A stretch of DNA of 64,000 nucleotides from Methylobacterium sp. SyP6R (GTDB lineage: Bacteria; Pseudomonadota; Alphaproteobacteria; Rhizobiales; Beijerinckiaceae), in assembly GCF_019216885.1 (NCBI RefSeq), contig NZ_JAAQRC020000001.1, positions 5,943,501-6,007,500 on the forward strand, given 5' to 3'. Position numbers and translations under genes: made by a program. This document shows positions 53,085-64,000 of this stretch, piece by piece. Each line of letters opens with the position of its first letter. Position 1 is the first letter of the stretch. The notes beneath the pieces were generated by a model. That model was not told the origin of the DNA. It did no database searches and saw only the letters and a program-made list of their open reading frames with translations.

Positions 53085-54800
53085 TCACCCCACCGCCTCC
53101 CCGTCCCGCAAGGCCCGCCGCAGCACCTTGCCGACATTGGTCTTCGGCAGGCTGTCGCGGAAGACGATGCGGCGCGGCACCTTGTAGGCCGTGAGGCCTT
53201 CCCGGGCATAGGCGCGAAGCGCCTCCGCCGTCAGGTCGGGGTCGCGCCGGACCACGTGGGCGACGACGCTCTCGCCGGTCTCCGCCGCGGGCTCGCCCAC
53301 CACCGCCACTTCGAGCACGCCCGGATGGGCGGCGAGCACGTCCTCGACCTCGTTCGGATAGACGTTGAAGCCGGAGACCAGGATCATGTCCTTCATCCGG
53401 TCGACGATGCGGACCTGGCCGTCGGGCTCGATCACCGCGATGTCGCCGGTGCGGAAGAAGCCGTCCGGGGTCATCGCCCGGGCGGTCTCGTCGGGCCGGC
53501 CCCAGTAGCCGGCCATCACCTGCGGGCCGCGGACGCAGAGCTCGCCGGGCTGGCCCATCGGCAGGGTCGTGCCGGCGTCGTTGCGGATGCAGACCTCGGT
53601 CGAGGAGACCGGGTAGCCGATGGTGCCCGACCAGTCGTGCAGGTCCGGCGGGTTGATCGAGACCACCGGCGAGGTCTCCGACAGGCCGTAGCCCTCGATC
53701 ACCGTCTTGCCGGTCGCCGCCTTCCAGCGCTTTGCGACGGGTCCCTGCATCGCCATCCCACCGGCGATGGAATATTCGAGCCGCGACCAGTCGACCTTGG
53801 CAAGGTCGGGATGGTTGAGGAGCGCGTTGAACAGGGTGTTGACGCCCGACAGGTTGGTGAACCGGCTCTTGCGCAGCAACGTCACGAAGCCGCCGATGTC
53901 GCGCGGGTTCGGCACCAGCAGGCAGCAGGCCCCGAGCCGCATCATGAAGAAGAAGCAGCAGGTCAGCGCGAAGATGTGGTAGAGCGGCAGGGCCGTCACC
54001 ATCACCCGGCCGGGCCCCTCGTCGTCGCGCATGCGGAACCACACCCGGCTCTGCTCGACATTGGCGGCGACGTTGCGATGGGTCAGCATCGCCCCCTTCG
54101 ACACGCCGGTGGTGCCGCCGGTATATTGCAGGAAGGCGAGGTCGTCGGAACCGACCGCGACCGGCCGGAACGTCGCCTTGCGCCCCGCGGCGAGCGCCGC
54201 CTTGAAGTGCGTGCGGCGTGCGGCCGGCAGGCTGAAGGCCGGCACCGCCTTCTTCAGGTGGCGCGCCGCGAGCGTGATCAGCGAGCCCTTGAGCCCGAGC
54301 CCGTCGCCGGCGCCGGCCACCACCACCCGTTCGAGACCGGGCAGGTCGGGCAGCGCCTCGGCGACGGTGTGGCAAAAGTTCTCCAGCACGAAGAGCGCCC
54401 GGGCGCCGGCATCGCGCAGCTGGTGGGTGAGTTCGCGGGGGGTGTAGAGCGGGTTGACGTTGACCACCGTGGCGCCGGCGAGCAGCACCCCGACGAGCGC
54501 GATGGGAAAGGCCGGCACGTTCGGCATCATGATGGCGACCCGGTCGCCCTTGCCGATGCCGTGCGCCTGGAGCCAGGCCGCCACCGCCCCGCCCTCGCGC
54601 CGCAGGGCCGCATAGGTCAGCGAGGCCCCGAAACAGCTGATCGCCGGCCGGTCGGCGAAGCGTTGCGCACACGATTCGATCAGCTCGACCAGCGTGCCGA
54701 GGCCGTTCACGTCGATCTCCGCCGGGACGCCGGCCGGGTAGGCGGCGAGCCAGGGCCGCGGCGGGGTGTTCGGTTCCATCGCGCTCGACCCCTTGCCCAT
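53085..54800 (-). CDS. Long-chain fatty acid--CoA ligase (AMP-binding)
   Basis: 571 residues from ATG 54800, where AGGAG lies 3 bases upstream (ATG 54779 is the alternative). ANL superfamily, FadD-like. AMP-binding loop FLQYTGGTTGVSKGAMLTHRN, GYGLSETSPVVSINP, TGDIAVIEPDGQVRIVDRMKDMILVSGFNVYPNEVED and the C-terminal catalytic Lys in SLPKTNVGKVLRRALR are intact. Activates fatty acids to acyl-CoA. The enlarged N-terminal domain up to the P-loop is usual for FadD types. Confidence 0.95.
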   Translation of the reverse strand: MGKGSSAMEPNTPPRPWLAAYPAGVPAEIDVNGLGTLVELIESCAQRFADRPAISCFGASLTYAALRREGGAVAAWLQAHGIGKGDRVAIMMPNVPAFPIALVGVLLAGATVVNVNPLYTPRELTHQLRDAGARALFVLENFCHTVAEALPDLPGLERVVVAGAGDGLGLKGSLITLAARHLKKAVPAFSLPAARRTHFKAALAAGRKATFRPVAVGSDDLAFLQYTGGTTGVSKGAMLTHRNVAANVEQSRVWFRMRDDEGPGRVMVTALPLYHIFALTCCFFFMMRLGACCLLVPNPRDIGGFVTLLRKSRFTNLSGVNTLFNALLNHPDLAKVDWSRLEYSIAGGMAMQGPVAKRWKAATGKTVIEGYGLSETSPVVSINPPDLHDWSGTIGYPVSSTEVCIRNDAGTTLPMGQPGELCVRGPQVMAGYWGRPDETARAMTPDGFFRTGDIAVIEPDGQVRIVDRMKDMILVSGFNVYPNEVEDVLAAHPGVLEVAVVGEPAAETGESVVAHVVRRDPDLTAEALRAYAREGLTAYKVPRRIVFRDSLPKTNVGKVLRRALRDGEAVG

Positions 54801-54867
54801 GAACTCCTGCCCTCCCGGTGCCGGATGCCTCCTTGGATGCCACGCGGGGCTCCGGCTTACCTCTGGG

Positions 54868-55593
54868 TTAGCGCCTAGCCGAGGCCGTTTCAACCGACCC
54901 GCGAGGACCGGCGAGGCCGAGGATCGCATGGGGCAGGAACGCCGCGAGCACGATTCCCAGGGACACCATCGTTTGCGTACCGGCGAGCGGACGGCGTGGA
55001 AAACCCGAGAGGCCGAGATCCCGTGCCGCCGCCAGGAGGCCGAGGGCCCAGGCGAGCGCGACGAAGCGCAGAAGCCCCCGGACGAGGGCCCGGCGCCAGG
55101 TGCCGCGACGCGGCAGGCCGCGGGCGATCAGGGCGGCAAAGCCCAAGGCTCCGCCGAACACGGACGCCGCCACAACCGCGCCGAGCCCCTGCGCCAGGGC
55201 CATCGGCTGGCCGGACAGGAAGGCGACGCCTCCGACCGAGAAGCCGGCCCGCAGCACCAGCCCACCATAGGTCGGGTGCAGCGACAGGGCGACGACGAGG
55301 GCGACGCCGAAAACCGCCCCGAGCCAGCCCCGCCAGCCCGGCGCGGAGAGCGGCAGCAGGGCCGCCCGCACGACGCCGTACACGATGGCCGCGAAGAACA
55401 GCGGGTAGCGGTCGGCGAAGAAGCCGTAGACCCACGCGTCGAGGCCGGCCGAAGCCAGGCTGCCCTGCGTCGCGCCGGTCGCGGCGGCGAGCGCCACCGC
55501 GGCGAGGGCCGCCCCGAGCGGGATCAGGGCGGCGAGGTGCCCCGTCCGGGAGGATGTCCGGGCCCCCGGACGGTCTCCGGCCGCGGCGCTCAC
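54868..55593 (-). CDS. Multi-pass membrane protein of unknown function
   Basis: 241 residues from GTG 55593, which overlaps the pepA stop by 4 bp (GTGA), so coupled to pepA. Six or so hydrophobic segments (e.g. [104 protein letters not shown]) joined by short Arg/Pro loops. No family recognised. Placed downstream of pepA where other alphaproteobacteria often have holC. Confidence 0.7.
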   Translation of the reverse strand: MSAAAGDRPGARTSSRTGHLAALIPLGAALAAVALAAATGATQGSLASAGLDAWVYGFFADRYPLFFAAIVYGVVRAALLPLSAPGWRGWLGAVFGVALVVALSLHPTYGGLVLRAGFSVGGVAFLSGQPMALAQGLGAVVAASVFGGALGFAALIARGLPRRGTWRRALVRGLLRFVALAWALGLLAAARDLGLSGFPRRPLAGTQTMVSLGIVLAAFLPHAILGLAGPRGSVETASARR

Positions 55594-57101
55594 GCCTCGT
55601 AGTGGTCGCGCACGAGCCGGTCGAGGAGGCGCACGCCCCAGCCCGAGCCCCAGGAGCGGTTGGTCTCGGTGGCCGGCGAGCCCATCCCGACGCCGGCGAT
55701 GTCGAGGTGGATCCACGGCACGTCGTTGACGTAGCGCTTGAGGAACTGGGCCGCCGTGGCCGAGCCGCCGTGCCGGCCGCCGGTGTTCTTCATGTCGGCG
55801 AATTTCGACTCGATCAGCTTGTCGAAGCCCGGCGCCAGCGGCATCCGCCAGACCTTCTCGCCGGTGGCCTCGCCCGCCGCCGAGAGGCGCTGCGCCAGCT
55901 CGTCGTTGTTCGAGAACATGCCGGCGAATTCCTGGCCGAGCGCCACCAGGATCGCGCCCGTCAGGGTCGCGAGATCGATCATGAACCGGGGCTTGTAGGT
56001 CTGCTGGACGTGCCAGAGCACGTCGGCGAGCACCAGGCGGCCTTCCGCGTCGGTGTTGATGATCTCGATCGTCTGGCCCGACATCGAGGTGACGATGTCG
56101 CCGGGGCGCTGGGCCTTGCCGTCGGGCATGTTCTCGACGAGACCGATGGCGCCGAGCGCGTTGACCTTGGCCTTGCGGCTGGCGAGCGCGTGCATCAGGC
56201 CGACGACGCAAGCCGCGCCCGCCATGTCGCCCTTCATGTCCTCCATGCCGCCGCTCCCCTTGATGGAGACGCCGCCGGAATCGAAGGTCACGCCCTTGCC
56301 GATGAAGGCCACCGGCGCCTCGGAGGCGTCCTCGCCGCCGTTCCAGCGCATGATGACGACCCGGGCCTCCTTGGCCGAGCCCTGCGCGACGGCGAGGAGC
56401 GCCCGCATGCCGAGCTTCTTCATGTCCTTCTCGTCGAGGATCTCGATCTCGACGCCGAGCTTCTCCAGGGCGGAGGCCCGCCGGGCGAACTCCTCCGGGT
56501 CGAGGACGTTCGGCGGCTCGTTGACGAGTTCGCGGGCGAGGATCACGCCCTCGGCCAGCCCCTCGGCGCCGCGCATGGCCTTCTTCAGCCCGGCATTCTC
56601 CGGCACCAGCAGGGTCAGGCGACCGTTGCCGCCCGTCTCCTCGCCGTCGGGCGACTTCTTGCTCTTGTAGCGGTCGAACTTGTAGGCGCGTAGCCGCGCC
56701 CCCGTCGAGAAGGCCGCGACCTCGTCGGTGCCGGGCGCGGTGCCGGGCCATTCGAGCACCAGGGTGGCCGAGCGGCTGCCGAGCTTGCCGGCGGTGTAGC
56801 CGCCCAGGCTCGCCCAGTCGCGCGCGGCCGCCTCGTCGGAGCCGGTGCCGATCACCACCAGCCGCTCGGCCGACAGGCCGGCCGGGGCGGTGAGCACCAT
56901 CGCGCTCGACGCCTTGCCCTTGAACCGCTCGACGCCGGCCGCCCGTGCCACCAGCTCGGCCGCGCCGGGCCCGGCGATCTCGGCCGCCCGCGGCGACAGC
57001 GCGAGGTCCTCGCCCACGAACAGCACGAGGTCGCCGCCGGGCTTGAGCGACGCCCCGGACGCGGCGAGGGATTCGATCTCGATGCTGATGCCGTCCGCCA
57101 T
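55590..57101 (-). CDS. pepA: Leucyl aminopeptidase (M17)
   Basis: 503 residues from ATG 57101 ([16 protein letters not shown]). Zn/Mn-dependent hexameric M17 aminopeptidase removing N-terminal residues. Signature in the C-terminal catalytic domain: [34 protein letters not shown], the hallmark [14 protein letters not shown], and [19 protein letters not shown]-terminal domain [13 protein letters not shown] also typical. Divergent from lptF; the two gene sets often adjoin in alphaproteobacteria. Confidence 0.97.
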   Translation of the reverse strand: MADGISIEIESLAASGASLKPGGDLVLFVGEDLALSPRAAEIAGPGAAELVARAAGVERFKGKASSAMVLTAPAGLSAERLVVIGTGSDEAAARDWASLGGYTAGKLGSRSATLVLEWPGTAPGTDEVAAFSTGARLRAYKFDRYKSKKSPDGEETGGNGRLTLLVPENAGLKKAMRGAEGLAEGVILARELVNEPPNVLDPEEFARRASALEKLGVEIEILDEKDMKKLGMRALLAVAQGSAKEARVVIMRWNGGEDASEAPVAFIGKGVTFDSGGVSIKGSGGMEDMKGDMAGAACVVGLMHALASRKAKVNALGAIGLVENMPDGKAQRPGDIVTSMSGQTIEIINTDAEGRLVLADVLWHVQQTYKPRFMIDLATLTGAILVALGQEFAGMFSNNDELAQRLSAAGEATGEKVWRMPLAPGFDKLIESKFADMKNTGGRHGGSATAAQFLKRYVNDVPWIHLDIAGVGMGSPATETNRSWGSGWGVRLLDRLVRDHYEA

Positions 57102-57347
57102 GGCGCTGCTTTCGTCCCGTTCTTTTCGGTTTCGCGCGCGTCCCTTACGGCGCCGCGTCGGACCTGTGTAGCGGCCGGACGCCCGCGAGCGCAACGCGGC
57201 CGGGTGTGGCGAGAGGGGCGCGCCCGCCCGCAAAAGGCCGCACTTGCCGTGCTTCTTGCCGCGCTTGAGGGCACCCGGTGCTTGTGCGGCCGGCGGGGGG
57301 CGCCTAACCATCATCCACGCGGAAGGGGGCCCGACCGCAGCCGGCCG

Positions 57348-58514
57348 ATGAAGCAGATCGAGCGATACATCTTCCGCATCGCCCTCGGGGCCTTCCTGTC
57401 GTGCCTGATCGGCCTCACCGGCGTGATCTGGGTGACGCAGGCCCTGCGCGAGCTGGACCTCATCACGGCCAAGGGCCAGACCCTGCTGATCTTCTTCCTG
57501 ATCACCGGGCTGTCGCTGCCGACCCTGATCACCGTGATCGCGCCGGTCGCGCTGTTCATCGCGGTGGTCTACGCGCTGAACAAGCTCAACGGCGATTCCG
57601 AGCTGATCGTGATGAGCGCGGCCGGCATGTCGCCGCGCCACCTGATGCGGCCGTTCCTGACGCTGGCGCTGATCGTCAGCGCGGCGATCGGCTTCCTCAC
57701 CATCCAGGTGATGCCGTCGAGCTTCCAGGAATTGCGCGACGTGCTGACCCGGGTGCGGGGCGACTTCATCGCCAACGTGGTCAAGGAAGGACAGTTCACC
57801 AGCCTCGACAGCGGCATCACCTTCCATTTCCGCGAGCGGGCGCCGAACGGGGCCTTGCTCGGCATCTTCATGCAGGATCGGCGCGAAGCCGGGAAGACCG
57901 TGGTCTACCTCGCCGAGCGCGGCCAAGCGGTCGATCTCGACGGCCAGACCTACCTGGTGCTCGAGAAGGGCAGCATCCACCGCCAGCAGCCGGGCAGCCG
58001 CGATTCCTCGATCATCACCTTCCAGCGCTACGCCGTCGATCTGGCGGCGTTCACGCCGCCCGATGCCGACACGATCTACAAGCCGCGCGAGCGCTCGACC
58101 GTGCAGCTGATGTTCCCGGACTCGAACGAGACCTACTACAAGCTGACCAAGGGCCGGTTCCGGGCCGAACTGCACGACCGGCTCTCGTCCTGGCTCTATC
58201 CCCTGGCGCTCGGGCTGATCGCCTTCGCGGCGCTCGGCGATCCCCGCACCACCCGCCAGGGCCGCGGGCTCGCCGTGGCGGGCGCCATCGCCGCCGTGGT
58301 GGGGTTGCGGATCGCGGGCTTTGCCGCATCGAGCGCGGCGGTGCGCAGTCAAGGAGCGGTGATCGCGGTCTATGCCGTGCCGCTCGTCGCGATCGCCCTG
58401 TCCCTCCTCGTCGCCACTCAGGGCAACCGGGTGCGGGCCTTCAATGCCGGGATCGCCGCGCGACTGCGCCGGCTCTCGGGGGCGGTCCCGGTCCTGCGGA
58501 CCCGGACGAGCTGA
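57348..58514 (+). CDS. lptF: LPS export ABC transporter permease LptF
   Basis: 388 residues from ATG 57348 ([38 protein letters not shown]). Inner-membrane component of the LptB2FG motor that extracts LPS. Six transmembrane helices in two groups of three around a ~180-residue periplasmic jellyroll (about 125-290). An upstream in-frame GTG at 57204 would add Arg-rich residues and is unlikely. Followed 6 bp later by lptG. Confidence 0.95.
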   Translation: MKQIERYIFRIALGAFLSCLIGLTGVIWVTQALRELDLITAKGQTLLIFFLITGLSLPTLITVIAPVALFIAVVYALNKLNGDSELIVMSAAGMSPRHLMRPFLTLALIVSAAIGFLTIQVMPSSFQELRDVLTRVRGDFIANVVKEGQFTSLDSGITFHFRERAPNGALLGIFMQDRREAGKTVVYLAERGQAVDLDGQTYLVLEKGSIHRQQPGSRDSSIITFQRYAVDLAAFTPPDADTIYKPRERSTVQLMFPDSNETYYKLTKGRFRAELHDRLSSWLYPLALGLIAFAALGDPRTTRQGRGLAVAGAIAAVVGLRIAGFAASSAAVRSQGAVIAVYAVPLVAIALSLLVATQGNRVRAFNAGIAARLRRLSGAVPVLRTRTS

Positions 58515-58520
58515 ACCGCG

Positions 58521-59609
58521 ATGCTGATCGGCTTCACCCTCGGCCGCTATCTGGCGGCCCGCTTCCTGCGCATGATCCTGGGGGTCTTCCTCACGGTCTT
58601 CGCCCTCGTCTACACCCTCGACTTCGTCGAGCTGATGCGCCGGGCCGGCGACGCCGAGGGGGCGTCCGCCACCGTGATGGCGCGGCTGGCTTTGTTTCGC
58701 ACGCCCGCCGTAGCCGAGCAGGTGCTGCCCTTCGCGATCCTGTTCGGCGCCATGGCGGCTCTGCTCCAGCTCAGCCGCAAGCTCGAGCTGGTGGTGGCCC
58801 GCGCCGCCGGCATCTCGGCCTGGCAATTCCTCCAGCCCGGCGTTCTGGTGGCGCTCGGCATCGGCGCCTTCACGGTCGGGGTCTACAACCCGGTCTCGGC
58901 GGAGCTGAAGCAGCGCTCGACCGAGATCGAGGCCAAGATCTTCGCCAAATCCTCGAAGGCCGGCTCCGGCAAGGACCTGTGGATCCGCCAGCGCAGCCTC
59001 GACGGCCAGGCGATCATCCGGGCCGAGACCGCGATCGAGGGCACCACGACGCTCGCCGGCGTCGCGGTCTTCACCTTCGACGATGCGGGCGCCTTCACCC
59101 AGCAGATGCAGGCGGCCCGCGCCACCCTGCATGACGGCTACTGGGAATTGCAGGACGTGCGCGTGCAAGGCCTCGACCAGGAGCCGCAGAGCTACGACAC
59201 CTATCTGATCGCCTCGACGCTCGACCCCTCGCAGGTGCGCCAGCGCTTCACCCCACCCGAATCCGTGCCTTTCTGGCAACTGCGCCAGACGATCGCCCGG
59301 ACCGAGCGGGCGGGACTCGACGCCACGCGTTACCGTCTCCAGTACGACGTTCTGATGGCCCGGCCGGTGCTGTTCCTGGCGATGGTGCTGGTGGCGGCGT
59401 CGGTTTCGTTAAGGTTCTTCCGCTTTGGTGGCATCGGCAAGATGGTTCTCGGCGGCGTCGCGGCGGGCTTCGTGCTCTACGTGGCACGCCAGGTGATGGA
59501 GGGCCTCGGCGCCTCTGGATTGGTCGCGGCACCGGTGGCGGCGTGGTTCCCGGCCGTGGTAGGGAGTCTTCTCGGAACGCTCGCGCTTCTGCACCTGGAG
59601 GACGGCTGA
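58521..59609 (+). CDS. lptG: LPS export ABC transporter permease LptG
   Basis: 362 residues. [43 protein letters not shown] at the N-terminus, [34 protein letters not shown] (coupling-helix region), a periplasmic domain, then [51 protein letters not shown]. Partner of LptF. Its stop TGA overlaps the lptD ATG by one base (TGATG). Confidence 0.96.
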   Translation: MLIGFTLGRYLAARFLRMILGVFLTVFALVYTLDFVELMRRAGDAEGASATVMARLALFRTPAVAEQVLPFAILFGAMAALLQLSRKLELVVARAAGISAWQFLQPGVLVALGIGAFTVGVYNPVSAELKQRSTEIEAKIFAKSSKAGSGKDLWIRQRSLDGQAIIRAETAIEGTTTLAGVAVFTFDDAGAFTQQMQAARATLHDGYWELQDVRVQGLDQEPQSYDTYLIASTLDPSQVRQRFTPPESVPFWQLRQTIARTERAGLDATRYRLQYDVLMARPVLFLAMVLVAASVSLRFFRFGGIGKMVLGGVAAGFVLYVARQVMEGLGASGLVAAPVAAWFPAVVGSLLGTLALLHLEDG

Positions 59610-62272
59610 TGCCTGACCTCCGGAGGATGGGCGCGGGGCTAGCGGGTGCAGGGATGGGTCGAGTCGTGCGTAAGGCCGCGGGTGCCGCGGTCACGGGATC
59701 CCTGACGGTCATGCTGGCCGCTGCCGTGACGGCAGGCGTGGGCGGCCTTGCGCATGCGCAAGGCACGCTCAACGACCGCCTGGCGGCCGGATCGGCCAAG
59801 AACGCGGCCAAGGGCAACAACGAGCGGCTCCTCGTCGAGGCGAAGGAACTCGTCTACGACAACGACCGCAACACGGTCTCGGCGGTCGGCAACGCCGAGC
59901 TGCATTACGGCCCGCGCACCCTCCTGGCCGACCGCGTCCGCTACGACCGCAACACCGGCCGGGTCTTCGCCGAGGGCAATGTCCGCCTCACCGACGAGAC
60001 CGGCGCGGTCGTGACCGGCGACCGGATGGAGCTGACCGACGACTTCAAGTCCGGCTTCATCGATTCGCTGCGCATCCAGCAGACGATCGAGCAGCGCGGC
60101 CGCCCGGCCCGGGTGCGCTTCTCCGCCCCGCGGGCGGAGCGCGTCGAGGGCCAGACCACGACCTTCGAATACGGCACCTACACGGCCTGCGAGCCGTGCA
60201 AGGACCATCCCGAGCGGCCGCCCCTGTGGCAGGTCAAGGCGGCGCGGATCATCCACAACAACGAGGAACGCCGGATCTACTACGAGGATTCCTACCTCGA
60301 AGTGGCCGGCATCCCGGTCGCTTACCTGCCCTATTTCTACTCGCCCGACCCGACGGTGCGGCGCGATACCGGCTTCCTGGCGCCGCACTTCGTGTCCTCG
60401 AACGTGCTCGGCTACGGCATCGGCACGCCGTTCTTCTGGAACATCGCGCCCGATTACGACCTCACCGTCGAGCCGACCTTCCTGTCGAAGCAGGGCGTGC
60501 TCGGCCAGGCCGAGTGGCGCCAGCGGCTGGCCAACGGCTTCTACAACCTTCGCGTCAGCGGCATCTTCCAGTCGACGCCGAGCGCCTTCCTGCCCGGCCC
60601 CCTCGGCTCGGGCGACCGCGACTTTCGCGGATCGATCGAATCGGCCGGCCAGTTCTACCTCGCCCCGAACTGGCGCGCCGGCTGGGACGTCGTCGGCGTC
60701 ACCGACAAGTGGTTCCTCGACAATTACCGCATCCGCAACCAGACGATCAGCACGGATTACTTCCGTGAGGCCGTCTCCACCGCCTACCTGATCGGCCAGG
60801 GCGACCGCTCGTGGTTCGAGGCGCGGGGCTACTACTTCAAGGGCCTGTCGACGTTCGACTGGCAGAAGCAGCAGCCGGTCGTCGCCCCGGTGATCGACTA
60901 CGACAAGCGCCGCGACGGGCCCGACCCGATCGGCGGCGAGGTGCGGTTCCAGGCGAACTTCACCCACCTGACCCGGGACGCGACCCAGTACACCCAGATC
61001 CCGCGCACCGGCACCTACCTGCTCAGCCCGAGCGTCAACGGCATCACCTTCCCGCTCTACAGCACCTGCTCGGTGTTCGAGCGCGGGCAGTGCCTGGTGA
61101 GCGGGCTGGCCGGCGACACCACCCGGGCCACCGCCCAGGTGTCGTGGCGGCGCACCTTCACGGACGAGTTCGGCCAGCGCTGGCAGCCCTTCGCCTATCT
61201 GCGCGGCGACGCGTTCTTCGTGAACCCGAACACGACCGGCTACCAGAACAACGAAGTCACCAACCTGTTCTCGCCGGACTCGAACTTTTCCGGCCGGGTG
61301 ATGCCGGCGGTCGGCCTCGAATACCGCTATCCCTTCGTCGCCGACTTAGGGCCGCTCGGGGTCCACACGGTCTCGCCGATCGCCCAGGTGATCGCGCGGC
61401 CGAGCGAGACCCATATCGGCCGCCTGCCGAACGAGGACGCGCAGAGCCTCGTCTTCGACGACACCTCGCTGTTCGAGTGGGACAAGTTCTCGGGCTACGA
61501 CCGGGTCGAGGGCGGCGTGCGCGCCAATCTCGGCGCCGAGTACTCGATCACCGGCCGCAACGGCTTCTACATGAACGCGATGTTCGGCGAGTCGATCGCG
61601 CTCGCCGGCGTCAACTCGTTCCGCCGCGGCGACATCGACAATGTCGGCCGCGATTCGGGCCTCGAGACCACGCGTTCGGACTTCGTCTCGCGCTTCCAGG
61701 TCTCGCCGAACCAGAACATCAGCTTCATCACCCGGGCCCGGTTCGACAACGCCACCTTCGCGCTCAAGCGCTTCGAGAGCGGCATCACGGCGAAGTTCGC
61801 GCCGTTCCTGCCGCTCGAGACCTCGCTCATCTACGCCCGCTACGAAGCGCAGCCCGAGCTCGGTTACGACCGCCGCCGCGAGGGCCTGCAGGCCTCGGCC
61901 CTCTACAACATCACGCCGAACTGGTTCGTCACCGGCTCGGTGCTGTTCGACCTCTCGCACTACCTCCAGGTACGCGAGTTCTACGCCTCGGCGGCGCAGG
62001 CCTATTTCCTCAACCCGGTCGGCACCGCACCGGTCTACGAGCGGGCCGACAAGTTCTACGTCTCGTCGTCGGGCTTCGGCTTCGGCTATCGCGACGAGTG
62101 CACGACGATCTCGCTCAACTACCTGTCCTCTCCGATCGAGACCGCCTCGGGCCTGCGGGAGCGCAACCGCACCTTCCTGCTGCGGATCGAGCTACGCACC
62201 CTCGGCGAGGCGAATTTCCGCCAGAACCTCAGCACCACCACGACGGCGGACGGCATCGCCACCGCCCGGTGA
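59609..62272 (+). CDS. lptD: LPS-assembly protein LptD
   Basis: 887 residues. A Sec signal sequence (about 1-50, ...GGLAHA-QG) is followed by the OstA N-terminal periplasmic domain ([55 protein letters not shown]) and the large LptD beta barrel (from about residue 215, with [15 protein letters not shown]). Cys residues at [23 protein letters not shown] and RDECTT could form the stabilising disulfides. Inserts LPS into the outer leaflet. Overlaps lptG by one base; pdxA follows after 98 bp with no surA between. Confidence 0.96.
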   Translation: MPDLRRMGAGLAGAGMGRVVRKAAGAAVTGSLTVMLAAAVTAGVGGLAHAQGTLNDRLAAGSAKNAAKGNNERLLVEAKELVYDNDRNTVSAVGNAELHYGPRTLLADRVRYDRNTGRVFAEGNVRLTDETGAVVTGDRMELTDDFKSGFIDSLRIQQTIEQRGRPARVRFSAPRAERVEGQTTTFEYGTYTACEPCKDHPERPPLWQVKAARIIHNNEERRIYYEDSYLEVAGIPVAYLPYFYSPDPTVRRDTGFLAPHFVSSNVLGYGIGTPFFWNIAPDYDLTVEPTFLSKQGVLGQAEWRQRLANGFYNLRVSGIFQSTPSAFLPGPLGSGDRDFRGSIESAGQFYLAPNWRAGWDVVGVTDKWFLDNYRIRNQTISTDYFREAVSTAYLIGQGDRSWFEARGYYFKGLSTFDWQKQQPVVAPVIDYDKRRDGPDPIGGEVRFQANFTHLTRDATQYTQIPRTGTYLLSPSVNGITFPLYSTCSVFERGQCLVSGLAGDTTRATAQVSWRRTFTDEFGQRWQPFAYLRGDAFFVNPNTTGYQNNEVTNLFSPDSNFSGRVMPAVGLEYRYPFVADLGPLGVHTVSPIAQVIARPSETHIGRLPNEDAQSLVFDDTSLFEWDKFSGYDRVEGGVRANLGAEYSITGRNGFYMNAMFGESIALAGVNSFRRGDIDNVGRDSGLETTRSDFVSRFQVSPNQNISFITRARFDNATFALKRFESGITAKFAPFLPLETSLIYARYEAQPELGYDRRREGLQASALYNITPNWFVTGSVLFDLSHYLQVREFYASAAQAYFLNPVGTAPVYERADKFYVSSSGFGFGYRDECTTISLNYLSSPIETASGLRERNRTFLLRIELRTLGEANFRQNLSTTTTADGIATAR

Positions 62273-62370
62273 CGGGCCGGTCGGGCCCTTCCCGCCGCCG
62301 GGGTGCTTGCCCACCGGAAGCCGGGATGCCATGGCGCGGGGACGCGCCACGACGGACGGGGATCCCCGCA

Positions 62371-63387
62371 ATGACCACAGCCCTCGCGCTGACACAGGGC
62401 GATCCGGCGGGGATCGGCCCGGAGATCACCCTGCGGGCCTGGCTCGCCCGGGAGGAGCACGGGCTCGCCCCGTTCTTCGTCATCGGCGACCCGGATTTCT
62501 TGAGCAAAATCGCGGCCCGGCTCGGCCTCGCGGTGCCCTTGTGCGAGGTCACGCCAGAGAGTGCGGCGCAGGCCTTTGCCCGGGCCTTGCCGGTGGTGCG
62601 GCTGCCCGGCGGCCTCACCGTCGCGGCGGAGCCCGGCGCCCCCGATCCGGCGAGCGCCGCCGGCACGCTCGCCTCGATCGACGAGGCGGTGCGGCTGGTG
62701 CAGGCGGGTCGCGCGCCGGCCCTCGTCACCAATCCGATCGCCAAGCACGTGCTCTACGAGGCGGGCTTCCGCCATCCCGGCCATACCGAGTATCTGGCGG
62801 CCCTCGCGGCCGAGCCCGGCGCGACCCCGCCGATGCCCGTGATGCTGCTGTGGTCCGAGGACCTGGCGGTGGTGCCGGTGACGATCCACGTGGCGTTGCG
62901 CCGGGTGCCGGAGCTCTTGACCGTAGACCTCGTGGTCGAGACCGCCCGCATCGTCGACCGCGACATGCGGGCCCGCTTCGGCCTGTCCGCCCCGCGCCTC
63001 GTGCTCGCCGGGCTCAACCCGCATGCGGGCGAGGCCGGCACGATGGGCCTGGAGGATCGCGACGTGCTGGCGCCCGCGATCGAGGCCTTGCGGGCGGAGG
63101 GCATCCGGATCACCGGCCCGCACCCGGCCGACACGCTGTTCCACGCCCGCGCCCGGGCCACCTACGACGTGGCGCTCGCCCCGACCCACGACCAGGCCCT
63201 GATCCCGATCAAGACACTCGCCTTCGACGAGGGCGTGAACGTGACCCTCGGGCTGCCGTTCCTGCGCACCTCGCCCGACCACGGCACCGCCTTCGATATC
63301 GCCGGCAAGGGCTTGGCCAAGCCCGACAGCCTGATCGCGGCCCTCAAGCTCGCCGGGCGGCTGACCCGGACGGGAGTGTCGGCATGA
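62371..63387 (+). CDS. pdxA: 4-hydroxythreonine-4-phosphate dehydrogenase
   Basis: 338 residues from ATG 62371; NAD-dependent step of pyridoxal phosphate synthesis. [143 protein letters not shown]. The metal-binding His and Asp positions are intact. Overlaps rsmA by 4 bp (ATGA). Confidence 0.97.
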   Translation: MTTALALTQGDPAGIGPEITLRAWLAREEHGLAPFFVIGDPDFLSKIAARLGLAVPLCEVTPESAAQAFARALPVVRLPGGLTVAAEPGAPDPASAAGTLASIDEAVRLVQAGRAPALVTNPIAKHVLYEAGFRHPGHTEYLAALAAEPGATPPMPVMLLWSEDLAVVPVTIHVALRRVPELLTVDLVVETARIVDRDMRARFGLSAPRLVLAGLNPHAGEAGTMGLEDRDVLAPAIEALRAEGIRITGPHPADTLFHARARATYDVALAPTHDQALIPIKTLAFDEGVNVTLGLPFLRTSPDHGTAFDIAGKGLAKPDSLIAALKLAGRLTRTGVSA

Positions 63388-64000
63388 GCGCGCCGGACGG
63401 TCTGCCGCCGCTGCGGGAGGTGGTGCAGGCGCACGACCTGATGCCCCGCCGCTCGCTCGGCCAGAATTTCCTGTTCGACCTGAACCTCACCGGCCGGATC
63501 GCCCGCTCCTCGGGACCGCTCGACGGGGTGACGGTGGTCGAGGTCGGCCCCGGCCCCGGCGGCCTGACCCGGGCGCTGCTGATGCACGGCGCGGCGCGTG
63601 TGATCGCGGTCGAGCGCGATCCCCGCGCCCTGCCGGCGCTCGCCGAAATCGCCGCCCATTATCCCGGCCGCCTGGAGGTGGTGGAGGCCGATGCGCTCGA
63701 ATTCGACCCGCGGCCGCTGATCGGCGAGGGCCCGGCCCGGATCGTCGCCAACCTCCCCTACAATGTCGGCACGCAGCTCCTCACCGGCTGGCTCACGGCG
63801 GAGGCCTGGCCGCCCTGGTGGGAGTCGCTGACCCTGATGTTCCAGCGCGAGGTGGCCGAGCGCATCGTCGCCGACGAGGGCGACCGGGCGAATTACGGCC
63901 GGCTCGGCGTGCTCTGCGGCTGGCGCACCAAGGCCCAGATCCTGTTCGACGTGCCGCCCGCGGCCTTCGTGCCGCCGCCCAAGGTGACGTCGAGCGTGGT
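63384..64000 (+). CDS. rsmA: 16S rRNA (adenine(1518)-N6/adenine(1519)-N6)-dimethyltransferase RsmA (3' truncated by window edge)
   Basis: About 205 residues visible; the gene runs off the window end. Seen: [22 protein letters not shown] motif [34 protein letters not shown], active-site [11 protein letters not shown] and [48 protein letters not shown]. Dimethylates A1518/A1519 of 16S rRNA. The start ATG at 63384 overlaps the pdxA stop. Confidence 0.97.
   Translation, partial: MSAPDGLPPLREVVQAHDLMPRRSLGQNFLFDLNLTGRIARSSGPLDGVTVVEVGPGPGGLTRALLMHGAARVIAVERDPRALPALAEIAAHYPGRLEVVEADALEFDPRPLIGEGPARIVANLPYNVGTQLLTGWLTAEAWPPWWESLTLMFQREVAERIVADEGDRANYGRLGVLCGWRTKAQILFDVPPAAFVPPPKVTSSV

Noticed and set aside
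57204..57347. Upstream extension of lptF, and similar long N-terminal extensions of pyrB, topA, pepA and pdxA
   Set aside because: The added residues are compositionally non-coding and the conserved N-termini begin at the starts chosen.

Overview
The window is about 64 kb of GC-rich (roughly 70%) chromosomal DNA from an alphaproteobacterium, most likely Methylobacteriaceae (Methylobacterium/Methylorubrum). This rests on gene content read from the translations: a B12-dependent NrdJ as ribonucleotide reductase, a mitochondrial-type complex I accessory subunit (NDUFA12), DUF6894 and DUF6481 small proteins, the gatC-gatA-gatB arrangement, a TTAA-N7-TTAA CtrA-type site, EcfG-like promoter motifs, and several short dispersed palindromic repeat families in the gaps. 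The genus is inferred; no rRNA is present.

Layout. 1-7.4 kb: end of a short-chain dehydrogenase, glyQ-glyS, small stress-type proteins, a DUF2155 protein and NDUFA12. 7.4-12.4 kb: nrdJ behind two NrdR-like boxes. The last ~200 bp of nrdJ and the next gene (an ImmA/IrrE-type zinc protease) are AT-richer than their surroundings and look acquired. 12.9-20.2 kb: a catabolic region with a GntR regulator, an Asp/Glu-racemase-superfamily enzyme, an iron alcohol dehydrogenase, a LysR regulator, a CitMHS transporter, an AtuA-family protein and its ferredoxin-fold partner. 20.4-27.3 kb: SGNH hydrolase, amidase, peptide-type binding protein and an ABC-2 exporter. 27.3-29.9 kb: a degraded, lower-GC strip with a doubly broken acetyltransferase gene, ending at tRNA-Lys(TTT). 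30-42.9 kb: housekeeping genes (ispB, a TrmN6-like methylase, dprA, plsY, an HxH-less pyrC, pyrB, topA, ruvX), with a hicAB toxin-antitoxin pair lodged between pyrB and pyrC. 43-47.3 kb: gatC, gatA, a small membrane protein and gatB. 47.5-55.6 kb: old-yellow enzyme, cold-shock protein, small proteins, TerB, FMN hydroxyacid oxidase, acyl-CoA ligase. 55.6-64 kb: pepA, divergent from lptF-lptG-lptD-pdxA-rsmA (rsmA runs off the end).

The parts most worth a second look are the nrdJ/ImmA junction, where the protease ends in a cysteine ribbon with exactly the cysteine spacing of the NrdJ tail; the uncharacterised AtuA/CitMHS catabolic cluster; hicAB inside the pyrimidine operon; the tRNA-Lys-flanked decayed island; and at least six families of palindromic repeats, one of them nested inside another.
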